From: Tridacna crocea
Taxonomy: Eukaryota > Mollusca > Bivalvia > Cardiida > Cardiidae
Direction: 5' to 3'
Assembly: GCA_943736015.1 (NCBI GenBank)
Contig: OX031063.1
Span: 8,289,001 to 8,353,000, forward strand
DNA length: 64,000 nucleotides
Shown here: in pieces, positions 10,990 to 22,500 of the stretch
Numbering within the stretch: the first letter of the stretch is position 1
Layout: every line of letters begins with the position of its first letter
Position numbers and translations under genes: made by a program
Notes under the pieces: generated by a model
The model's database searches: none
What the model was told of the DNA's origin: nothing
What the model saw: only the letters and a program-made list of their open reading frames with translations

Positions 10990-11290
10990 TTTTTGTTCTC
11001 CAATGACAAAATTTTAGACCTGTCTAATTCGAAAGCGTTTGCAGACGACAAAATGAAGTTTGGCTCTAGTGATTGTATTTGTCTTTCAATGGATAATAAA
11101 CATTTTGGGAAAAGGAGAAAATGTTACTTAAAAACAAAAAAACGTGGCTCAACAGTTAATAATTTTGTTTGAAAGGCTGGAAAACATCGTGAAAAGGGGA
11201 GAAAATGCAAGTTATCAGCATTTCCTTCTTTTCCTAAAGTGTTTTCAAAGTGCTTCTTTCTAGTGTTGCTAATACACGTTCAGTTGAGGG
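10990..11290 (+). repeat. TTAA palindromic MITE (subfamily A), interrupted
   Basis: Left-end block 'gacaaaattttagacctgtc', then the first hairpin arm at 11105-11125. About 50 unrelated bases follow, then a second partial copy of the palindrome (11185-11245). Possibly two overlapping insertions. Confidence 0.55.
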
Positions 11291-11292
11291 TT

Positions 11293-11509
11293 CGTTTAAC
11301 TCTTAGGCTACTAAGCTCAAATCACTGACCTTTAGCGGAGAGTATAGATCAAGATCAGACTGCACAGAACGTGCAGTCTGATATTTAATCTATAGCGTCG
11401 GATAATGAAATAGTTTTCTCCTATGACATGCTTTTGAAAAGGCAAAACTTGGCCTTTTCCATCGCTTTAAGTGTATTATTTCTTTTACTCGGCAGGAAAA
11501 GGGTTAAAA
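11293..11509 (+). repeat. Family E hairpin MITE, full length
   Basis: Starts TTTAACTCTTAGGCTAC and ends GGAAAAGGGTTAAAA. The central hairpin is ATAGATCAAGATCAGACTGC..GCAGTCTGATATTTAATCTAT. The ends again carry TTAA. Confidence 0.6.
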
Positions 11510-11634
11510 TTGACGTTGAAATATCATTTTTGATAAAACTACATTCCCACACAAAAAATTATCATGAGGGAAGTAAGGATCAAGTACAGTATTGTTCATT
11601 GTGTCTTTTCCCTTTACCTCATATCCTGGAGTTT

Positions 11635-11790
11635 TAACTGAGACGACTAAATTTTAGAAATGTCGAAACTGAAAGCATTTGCAGATGACAGATTAAATGT
11701 TACTAAAACATTTTAATGCCCTTTAACAGGATACAAAACATCGTAGGAAAAGGAGAAAATTCGGGTTACCAATAATTAAGTATTTTAATA
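11635..11790 (+). repeat. TTAA palindromic MITE (subfamily A), right-truncated
   Basis: Left-end block plus one hairpin arm (GTAGGAAAAGGAGAAAAT); the second arm is lost. Confidence 0.55.
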
Positions 11791-11794
11791 TGTT

Positions 11795-11885
11795 GTTGTT
11801 GTTATGTGTAAGGATGTCCTAATAAGCTACTTTCGTTGAATAAAGATATTATTATTATTTTTATTGTTGTTGTTGTTGTTATAAT
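11795..11885 (+). repeat. (TTG)n/(ATT)n simple repeat
   Basis: 'aataaagatattattattat' followed by TTG runs. Could be the 3' tail of a truncated retroposon, but no body is recognisable. Confidence 0.6.
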
Positions 11886-12354
11886 TACATTTGAGAAAAT
11901 GGTCAGTTCTCAAGATCGGGGTTGCATGGTAAAGGTTTAACGACGTGGGAGAAGAAAGCTTTTGAAAACACTTTTTTTCCACAATCTTTCAAGCTTAAAA
12001 ATGGAAATCTCAACTTAAATTAAATCACATTTAAATATGTCGCCGGCAAATCTTTTCGAAATGGACAAGTGCAACGTTTTGTTGTCTTGTCTGGTAAAAG
12101 GTAAGTATTGGAAAAATCCCCGATTACCAGGAAAACCTCAAGTTTGTGAATTCTTCCTGTTTATAATTTGTCACGTTTTCCAGCAAGAAAAGAAAATATT
12201 TTAACGAGTTTGTCATAGAGAGCACAATGAAAATAAACAAGTAAGACCCTGGGCTTATAAGCCCGGATCAGTGCTCAGTAGATAAAACTTACATTGCCTG
12301 TGTAATGCAGAAAAATGAACACTTTCCATACAGAAAATACCATAAAAACGAAAA
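11886..12354. other. No gene seen
   Basis: Spacer without recognisable features. Confidence 0.5.
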
Positions 12355-12445
12355 GTGTCGATTCTGGTCAGCCTGCGCAATCTGCGCAGTCTGACCAGGG
12401 TCGACACTTCTCGCAGGTCCTAGATGGTCCATTTTTGTGTGACGG
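12355..12445. repeat. Short hairpin, family B/J type
   Basis: 'ggtcagcctgcgcaatctgcgcagtctgacc' forms an imperfect hairpin with the 'cagcctgcgca' signature shared by families B and J. Confidence 0.5.
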
Positions 12446-12727
12446 GTCAAATTCAGTTAATTGATACTGTTTGACTCTATAAAGTTTATAGATGTTCCAT
12501 TTGTTTGGCAAGTCTGTATTGCGATGTTTTGTAATAATAGTAAGATGAACATCAAAAATACATACAATGTTGCATGCACAAATGCACAAATGTGACACAT
12601 ACTGAAATTCTTTTGAAGCTGGTGAAAAAGTAAAAGAACTAAAAACTGAAGACGTTATGCTAACCATATGACTTTTTGTGGCTTGTGTTAAATTTGATTA
12701 AGCAGGATGGGTAAAAATAATGAAGAT

Positions 12728-12930
12728 GATTAACTGTTTACCAAACGTCAAAATTTTAGACCGGCCCAAATTAGGTGACAAAATTAATGGGACTCAAAAA
12801 TTGAAATTTTTTCGGGGGGGATAGAAAACACTGTGAGAAAAGGAGAAAATGCTGGTAAACACGATGTTTCCAAACGGCTTCTATCTCAGGGTGGTAAAAG
12901 CCAAGGATTCAGGTTTGATAAAGGGTTAAA
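12728..12930 (+). repeat. TTAA palindromic MITE (subfamily A)
   Basis: Left end TTTACCAAACGTC; right end 'gataaagggttaaaa'. The second hairpin arm is shortened. Confidence 0.65.
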
Positions 12931-13089
12931 AGTGGCCGCTTAGAAGTTCACTTCAGTGTACATGTCTTTCTAAGTATTGACAGTGATGAACTAAGCATCC
13001 TCTTTCAATCCTTTAATTGTTAAACTCGATTGAAGTAGTTATGTTAAATTGAAAATGAGTCATATCTCCTAAACATAAAATACCAGTAA

Positions 13090-13135
13090 ATCAGACAGTG
13101 GGGATCTAAGATCAGAATGCACGTTCTGTGCAGTC
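13090..13135. repeat. Family E hairpin core
   Basis: 'gatctaagatcagaatgcac / gttctgtgcagtct' hairpin core. It lies just downstream of the minus-strand gene's stop codon. Confidence 0.45.
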
Positions 13136-13207
13136 TAAGTTTGTGACAACACTGTACGTAAAAGTTCTTCAAGTCGTACTAAGAATCCTAGGTGGTATAT
13201 AATCATT

Positions 13208-13522
13208 TCATTGAACTTTTATTTGACCTTTTCTGAGGACTTGACCTCCTCTATAGCTCAGAAGTGGAGGCCAAACAATGAAGTCCACCTTCTTTCCTTT
13301 GCCTTCCACAATTTCAAACATGGCGGTGTTTACTTCCTGTTTCGACGAGTTCGCTTCTGGTGTATCTGACGGTTTTGTATCAAAATCTATCCAAAGTGGA
13401 GTTGACTGAAGAACCGCTGGCCAGCACACTTCTATACATTTCTCGATGTACGACAAACAGCCGCTTATTTCAGTTAATGAAAACTTCTGAGCGTGTGTTT
13501 CTTCTAGGGACGATATGACAGC
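13208..13522 (-). CDS. SPATA18: MIEAP-like gene, exon 11 (terminal coding exon)
   Basis: Acceptor ..ctttttaag. 104 codons plus TGA. Contains SYIEKCIEVCWPAVLQSTP and the family signature DFIVWPPLLSYRGG..LRKG near the C-terminus. AATAAA overlaps the last codons (reverse strand of 13218-13225). No other AATAAA was seen in the next few hundred bases. Confidence 0.85.
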   Translation of the reverse strand, partial: AVISSLEETHAQKFSLTEISGCLSYIEKCIEVCWPAVLQSTPLWIDFDTKPSDTPEANSSKQEVNTAMFEIVEGKGKKVDFIVWPPLLSYRGGQVLRKGQIKVQ

Positions 13523-16500
13523 CTTAAAAAGTATAATTCAGAAAGAGTCATTATTGTAACCCTTGTGTAAGTTTTATGAAATATGCTTTCTGTAGGATTT
13601 ATGCAAGAGTGACAAAGATGGTCAAACCTTTTTATGAAATCGCACGTTGCAATGTGCATTTGTTTACCTTTTTGCAAAGATGTTATGTGCTCGAGGATCA
13701 CCATAACACGCCAGATAATCGATTTAATCTCGTTCTAAATCTTATTTTTTTTCCTCTTTGGTAAATGCTTCCATGAAACGAAATAGATCTCATTCGAGTT
13801 TTAAGTTACAGCGGCATTGTGTTTGGTTGGCCTAGACAAATTGATCTTTAACAAAACTCTATTTGATCTGAAGTGCATATCTTTGATGAAGGTTTATTTG
13901 GCCTATACTCGAAGAATGGGTATAGTCCTAGATCAGTATTTTCAAACTATTCTTAATTTCAGTCGAAGTCTAGTTTATAGTGATAACGCAAATTCTGATT
14001 GGTGAAACCATTTGGTTTATTCAGTCAGAAATTATGCTTCTTCCAAATTTAGAAAACTCGTGAGAGTAAGACCAAGAATGCTATTAAGAAAGCATACTAA
14101 AACATATTAAATACCCTGATCTACAGTAAGAATTTTAACACATCGACAAATTTTTGCACTAGACCAAACTGAAAGCATTTGCAGGCCACAAATCAAACGT
14201 AGCTACCTTAACAAATAACGACATGATAGGACAGAAAAAATGTGTGAAAAGGGAAATACTGATCAGCAGCATCTCTGCTTGTAGTAAATTTTTTCTAAAC
14301 CCTTAATCCCTAGGGTCATTAAAACCGAAGCGGTTTCATACAAAAGTGTGATCAGTTTGTTTTTTTCATACCTCCATGAAAAAAATAAAAGTCTCTTCAT
14401 TCCTTATAATTTGATATTACAGACAACATATACCCTCGGATAAATTCATTTTCTTTAGTTTTAAATCTAATGTTGGAGTTTCTATAGTCCCTTCCATTCA
14501 TATTTGTATGGTGCAAGAATATAATAGGGAAGCAGTTTTCAGATCCCCAATACTGAAAATTAACCAATAGAATGAAAGTAAAGGAGCAAAGTTGTGTGTA
14601 AGACCCGCAAAAATACCTTCAGCAAAAGTAGTTCCGGCACAATGTGATTTTTTTTTTTCATGGAGTTATGAATTTTTTTCAGCCAATCAGAACTCGCCAA
14701 TGTTCATGAAAACAACTGATATTAAATTACATCCTTTTAGATATACGAGTACATCTTTTCTTCAGTTTCCTTTCTTTAATTTGAAAAAGAGCCTATCTGG
14801 ATGATTGACACTTAAAATTTCTCAAGGAAAATTTATTACATCTACATCACTTGTCCATTAACCCTTTACCAAACAACAAAATTAAACGTGACTCAGAAAT
14901 TTATTTTTTTCCTGGAAAGACAGAAAACATTGTGGGAAAAGGAGAAAATGCTGGTTACCAGCATTTTCTCCTTTTCCCACAATGTTTTCAATAGGTTCCC
15001 TTTTCAGGGCCGTAAACACCAGGAATTTTTTGGGAAAGGGTGAAATCATTTTTATCAGAGGAAAAAAACTTGTGTCCGATATTAATGCCGGTGTTATGTG
15101 GAAAAATGACTCTCCCCTACAAAATGACCCATACGTAGAGGAATGACCTAGGTTATTAGTTTACGTAGAGAACTGACCCTAGATGTCATTTCACTACGTA
15201 GAGGAATGAACCGGGTCTGTATAATAGTATATAATACTTACACTCTTTACAGGTTCTACGGTTTGTTTACACAAATTTCGTCGAATGTTCATTAGTGCCT
15301 TTAATTCGGCGTCCTCCAGTTCAGTTTTGGGCTGAAAACGAAATAGGATTTTTTCTGCGTCGATGTATGACCTCACTTTGACCTACTTTAAGTACTAGGA
15401 AGAAATGAACTGTTTCTCGTTCTGTGATTAGCCAAATATATGTAAACTACTCGAACAAATGAAGGTCACAGAGAACTACCGATATTGGATAAAGCTGTTC
15501 ATGACTAAAAACAAATTAATCACGTGATGATCATATTTTCCTCTGTAACGTTGTACTTGATGGCCATGCAGGTGTTAAACTTGGGCAAAACATCCATAAT
15601 CAAAATCATATTGATAAACTTATAGCAATGAGTATTGGTGAGTGTTCTATTTTGTTTAGTGTAAAAGATTTGGTACCCGTTTCTCCTCGCGTAAAACCGA
15701 ACATGAACTGCAACGACAGGCTACATCTCTGTTGTTTTACACGAGAACGGGTTGTAGAATAAATCATTTCGTTTCTTGTTACAATGGTGTTATGTCTTGA
15801 ATTTGGGGATTCAATTAAACGTGAATGACCATGCCTGCTTAGGGGAACAATAGGTTTTTATTGCGTTGTTAGCTAAGAAACTGAGTTTTACGAAATTACT
15901 CCCAGTAAAAGTAGGTGGGTGTGATTGGGTTGATAAACACCGCCTTCGATAACTACAAATTGTCGATGTTTGAAAGGTGCTTCATGCTTCTTAATTCTTA
16001 AATGTTATTTTTGCTTTCAACCAATTCAAAAGAGGCTAACTGTTTTCATCATTTCTCTTCCGATGATATTAGACTATATATCGAATTTAAATTTTCAAAT
16101 TCCAGTCTCTCTTTTGTCGTCTATCTTGTTTTCAAAGAAAATTCTTGTTTTATCTAACTCTTCACGCACAGCATTGAAATGTATGCAATGGACCTAGTTT
16201 CTTCTATCAAAAAAGAAAAAGAAAAGAAAAACTACTACATTTTAGCAGCTCTTTTAACGTTGTTTTATCCGTAACATGTACAAAGTTTGCAAATACCACA
16301 GAATGTGTGCTTGGAATAACAAGATTCTCTTAAATGCTTATTTTAGGTCTTATGAAGTATAGTAATACGATGACTAAGATTTTGGTCGTAGGAACTGTTT
16401 AAAGCTTGCATGCAACCCTTCAAATATGTTTTTCTTTTCCATAGAGCTAACACATGTATCAAATTTTGTTTTTCCCGTATATCCATACAAATCTATGATA

Positions 16501-19500
16501 CCATTGTTAGTCTAGTTTATCACAGGTTCTTGATTCGAATCCCTGTGATGAGCGGGGTCAACATTTGGAAATACCCCAACATCAAGATGCGAGTACTCTG
16601 TCCCTTAGTATTTCTCCAAGATTTTCCAAATTAGAAACTAACACAACTCCTAATTGGCGAAACCAAATAGTTAAGCCAATCAAGAGTTGTGTTACATTCA
16701 AACGTAGAACATTCTGGAGAATAAGATAAAGACTACATAGCGAACAATGTAGATTAAATATCAGACTGCCCATTTATGTGCAGTCTGATCTTGATTTATC
16801 ATATCCACGAAAACGTTTTTGGGTCGCGCAGACCAGTATACAGGGAAATGTAAAGCTGACTTACTTTGATAGACTCTGTACTCGAGGGGTTCAGAAGATG
16901 TGCTGTGAGCGCTTCTAAATGTTGGGAACTGATCGTCTCGCATACCATGTAACACTCCTCATATTTAAAGGAAAATTAAAACTTAGTTAACCAAAATAGT
17001 GATTAGCTCAACTGGGAGCGCTTTAGCGTACATTGTAGATCAAAGACCAGGCTGCAAATAATGTACGGTCTGATCTTGAACCAACTCAATCTCCGAGCAG
17101 AGTTGTCGTTCGTCACTCTCACCATACATTTCTGCAATGGGCTAAATGACAAGAATCTTGTCAAACCGATGGAAACATGTTTTGTTACTGTTTAACTGTT
17201 TCATGTATAACATGATAAAATAGACAAAGGAAATTCTGGATGCATTATAGGCGCATTCAAACTGACGAATTTACCTGTATAGAATGGAACTATTTTTTCG
17301 AGCTTCTTCACTTATCAGAATCTTACACCAATTTTAACAAAAATGGCTGCGCCCATGAAAGATGACAACTGATTTGACACACCGGTGGATCTAGGTTTGT
17401 AAGATTAAAAATCAAGTTATTGTCCTTTATAGATATTTAGGCTTTACAGAAAGTCCCTCTTTTTTACATTTCCTACCAATATGTCTGATTGGTCTCATGC
17501 TGTTTGAACAGCACAGGAAACACCGATATTGATCTTTCTTTCACCGGCGTTTGCGTCGCCATTTTGAGTTATGGTCATGTGACGAAAATATGACGTAATG
17601 ACGGACTACTTTCTGAGTACACTACAGAGGTGAATTTGGATGATCCGGAGTGCAAGAGAGTGGAACCAACTCTGTCAGTTGTAGTGACTTCTGGTCATTT
17701 GTACCATTCTTGGATATGTCGCCTGCTGATATCTTTAAGTCGGAAGAGTCTAAAATATGTCGTTTGGGAAAAGGTTGATTATCCCTATAGAAGTAAGACT
17801 TGAGACTATCTTAGTTACGTCTATAGAAGTAGGCACGCCCACTGAAATAAGAACAAGTTAGTTCGTTGAAATGATCTCTTCCACCGAAAGAAAAGACTGT
17901 TTTATATGAATCGTGATTTGCATGTCCTCGTACCTTAAGTAAGTCTATAGCTCTAGTTGAAGCATCTTTATCGCTCTTCTTCTCTGTTGTTTTGTAGAAG
18001 TTAACAACTGAAGCTCGCTCGACCTTAAAAAGTTCTATATATTTATCAGCAATTTTTGTGGGTGGATACGGATTGTTTGCCTCACTTGTATCTCCAGTTT
18101 TGGACTTCATCAGTGCATCAAACCTGTAAGAAACATTACACCTTTTTTTTCTCAAAGACTTTATACAGTCGTTGGTTTACTCGTGTATCTGTGCTTGTTT
18201 CGAACCTTCCTAGGCACTATAGAAACGAGTAAGGCGCTGCGCACAACCAAAAGTTGTTGATAATGCTCTTTGCGGATAATGTAGATCAAGACCTTGTCAT
18301 TACAGAACATGTAATTTGGTCCAAGTTTCAGTAGCAGGAAGAAAAATTAATTTTGAAAGCGTGCAAAGTGGCCAGATCTTTCTATATTTTTTTGTTTCTT
18401 TTTATCTGTTTTTGAATTACATCCTTCTGCCAGTGGCTTACTCTTTGGCTGCATAGACATTTCCCGTGATCTGATTTGATAATATGATCCGCACATATAT
18501 ATCATGTACACTGACAAAAACAAATTTAAAAGCAGTTTCCCTTTCGGGAACCTTGTATACATGTATATGACTACACTATCAACACAACATCCAAAATGGC
18601 GGCGTCAAGCTGCACGTTTTAGCACGAATTACTAAGGTGACGTCAGTTTCCAGTGACGTCAGTTTTCATTGAACAGGAGCGCTCAAAAGGGAAATTCTAC
18701 TTCGTTGGCGTACTCAAAATTCGCATACCAAACGTTGGAATGGTAAAACTTTGCAGTATAATAAATTTGTTGTACGGTCAGGTGGCAGGGAACTTGGAAA
18801 GTTATTCACGGCTGTGGTGAATCATGTCGCTCTCGGGGCGACATGATTCACCTCAGCCGTGAACAACTTTCCAAGCTCCCTGCCACCTGACCGTACAACT
18901 AAAATGTTACGGGAGACAACGTCTTCATGCATGACCTCATCCCGATTTGAATACAATACCAAACAACTGCGTTATGGAGATATCTCTTTGGCTCAGTGAT
19001 CATGGTATTGGCCTTTTGTCAGATCGTTCCAAGTTCTGATCATGCCCAATCCTTATATTTCTGCCATGCTTTCATTCATTTGTTTCTTTGTTACGGACTT
19101 TGTTCTCATCCTCAAAATAATGTCTACTGTAGAGGCTGCTACAGGACGACCAACGATAATGACTCTCACGCAGGTTTCATACCTCTGTTTAATGTCTGAT
19201 AATTCCTCTTTCGCTTTCTTCAGTTCCACGTCTTTAGCTTCAACCTGGCGCTCCAGACCTTTCACCTTCATTTGATCTTTAAACGTGTCCATTTTCTGTT
19301 CTTTCATGTTATTGTGTTTCTTCTCTAGGGTGTCGATTGCGGCTGTTAGACTTTTAAACGACACAGTAATATGATTAGAGCTATGATTATTTGTTATGAA
19401 AATTCTTCAGCTACAATGCACAACTCAATGCTCTTTTGGGGACACGACAGAATCATCATCTAAGTGCGCAGAACGTATATATTGTCTGATACGACGTTTT

Positions 19501-22500
19501 TTTTTTCTTTTGTCTGTGGTCTGATCTTCACTGTCCTTAGCTATTCCTGCACTGAATGCTAGTATAAGAAATTCTATGAATATCTGCTTTTATTTCATGC
19601 TTTCCGTGAAAATATTTTTCGATCTTACACTGGTACCACCAGTGAAAATACCGATTTTCACGTTCTTGTTGCCTAGGTAAATTGCGCGTGCCTAACAACC
19701 AGATGGGAAATATGACGTCATATACCTTACATTTCTCGCGCTTGACGTAACGTTGCTATGCGGGAGGGGTACACCACAGGGATTAATGTAAAAGAACTGT
19801 ACTGAATTTTGATAAAGCTCCTCCTGGAAAGGGTAAATAGCATGAAATAAACAGAATATTTGTTTTTTTCGGTGAAAAATCGAAATTTATTTCATCTCGT
19901 GAACACCATCGGTAATATTTTCACTCGTGGCTGCACCACTCGTGAAAATATTACCGATGGTGTCCACTCGATGAAATAAATTTCGATCTTTCACCGAAAA
20001 AAACAAATATCCTCTATGTATCTGCTATCTGCCAGGTAGTTGCTGTGATATAACTACAATAAAATTGAAACAGCCAACAAACAACAAAGAAATAATCGAG
20101 CTTTTATTGTATTCCTTCGCAAAAAGTTTGTGCAAACTTTTGTAGCAAAGTATGATTGGAATGGGGAGAGGGAGGGCAGCAAGTCACAGCTCTTTATTAA
20201 AAGAGACAATTTTAGTTTTAATTCCATTCGAAAGCAGACAATAAACAAGATATTTCTCAAATAAGTGGATATATCTGAAAGATGGGAAGTAGTTGTATTG
20301 CGGAAAAAGTAAAAAGTATAATTATACCGGTCATTTTCTCCTCATCTAACAATGTTCTGTAGCCTTTCCAAGACAAACCTATCAATTGAGTTACACTTGT
20401 GTTGTCGCTTGGTTTGTTTGAATGGTGTTTACGCCGCTTTCAACAGTATTTCAGTCATATCACAGCGACAGTTCACATATTCATGTTTCCTGGGTTTCAC
20501 CAGTACTAGGCTAGGCTCTGAAGTGTCTTGCCCAAGGACACTCCTGTGTAAAAAACCCAGTGGAGCAAGCGAGGCTCGAACCTGGGACCTCCAGGTTACG
20601 AGTCCTGCACTTTACCACTGAGCCACACAGGACCCCTTGTGTTGTCGCTTGGAAATTCATATACTATCAAAATGGAAAAGTCTAGAATTTCATAGCCGGT
20701 GTAACGCAGAAAAATGACCCCCATTACAAAATGACCCCCGGGTCATTTCTCGACGTAGAGGAATGACCCATGGGTCATTTTTCAACGTAGAAAAATGACC
20801 CGGGTCATTATTCTACGTCGAGAAATGACCCATGGATCATTTCTCGACGTAGAGAAATGACCCGGGTCATTATTCTACGTCGAGAAATGACCCGGGGGTC
20901 ATTTTGTAATGGGGGTCATTTTTCTGCGTTACACCGGATAAAGAATTGATAGATGATAACATATCCATAAATCTTCCACTGTCCCCACGTGCTTGCACTG
21001 TAAATTGGGCGAGAAAAGAAGCATTGCTACTCACTGGTTAATTTGGGATTCCCTGTCATCTAATTTTTTCTCTGTGTCCTTCATTTTGGATTCTATGTTT
21101 TCGATCTTACTTTTACTTTGTTCAAGTTCCCTGCAAGGGTGGAAATTATAGAAGTACAGAAGAACCAGATCGAGTTAAGCCTTAAAATGCCAGACCTGAA
21201 CTTCCCAGGTACATAATCACGTATGTCCAATACGAACTCATGAAAAAAAAAACGTTATATATCTCGAAACAAATGTATGGCAGGTTTATATAGGACCTAA
21301 ATAATGTCAAACCTGAATATGAACTACAACATGCAAAAATGGGCATTCGGGTATAGTGTCGTCTCGGATCAGCCTGCGAGGTCCTCACAGACTAATCCCA
21401 AACGACACTTCCCCGTTCTCATATAATTTTCTGTTTTTGCACAAGTCTACTGTTGGAAAAAATCTAATGAAGACGTAAAGCGCCGTCTCGGATCAGCCTG
21501 CGCGGACAGCGCAGGCTGATCCGAGACGACACTTTACGCAAATATCCGAATGCGCCTTTTCTCATGTTCTTAGTCATATATGGATGTATGATTGTCTGTA
21601 ATAATTTGGTGATACTAAGTATACAGTTTGTATACATGTAGACTACATGTAAATAAAATTACTTTTCAATTATTCCATCTGACAGTTTTCCGGTATTTAT
21701 CACTTACAACGGATACGACTTGATGAAACTCTTCCTGTCTTTCTCGGAAAACAGCTTACTGAAATGTGGTCTTCATACATGTAACTCAAATCTGAACATA
21801 CTTGATAATTTATTTCATGACATAAAACTTCCTCTTGCAGTGTATTTAAGGTGAATATTTAGATTTTTCACATCTCACCAAATTAAAAAATATATATATA
21901 TCACTGAAATTTGTATGAAAAAAAAACAATACATATCATCAATAATTAAGAATCATAAAATTACAGAAAAAAATGATGGTGTTCCCTTAAAGGCTACGGG
22001 ACTCTCAAGGTATTTTTAAGATTTCGCGCTAAAAATAAATAAGAAAAAAAAAAAGCATTTTTGGAATGTCAAGTGACTGGCACGTGACTTATGACGCTTA
22101 AATTCCTTAACATAACAAACATGTGATTATTCTCCATAATGGCTTCTTCGGACGCTATGTTTGAAGCTTCGTCTGTGTATTTCCGCTATGTAAATAAGCG
22201 AATGGCTCATGTAAAAATAGACCGTGTTTCCCGAAGGTGTCGACCTGGATTGTAGTAAATCTCTAATTTCTCTTATTGTCGGATGGTTTTCGACTACTGG
22301 GGTTTAATGAATGAAAATTAAAAGGCTTTGGGAGTATAGGTATATTTCTTTTTTTGTATTTTTGTAAAATTTTCGTCTCAAAATCTGAAGGGCCACCTTT
22401 AAGATTTTTTTAAATTAAACTCGTTGACTAAATTGTATTTGACGCTCTCCAAGGCTCGCGACATACAATGTTAGTCATCTCGTTTGATAGAAATGATAAT

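Noticed and set aside
17025-17060. tRNA A-box match TAGCTCAACTGG
   Set aside because: No B-box or acceptor stem follows; a family E hairpin is there instead.
20580-20638. Possible tRNA gene on the reverse strand
   Set aside because: A and B boxes are good, but no complete cloverleaf; it continues into a SINE body and tail shared by other copies.
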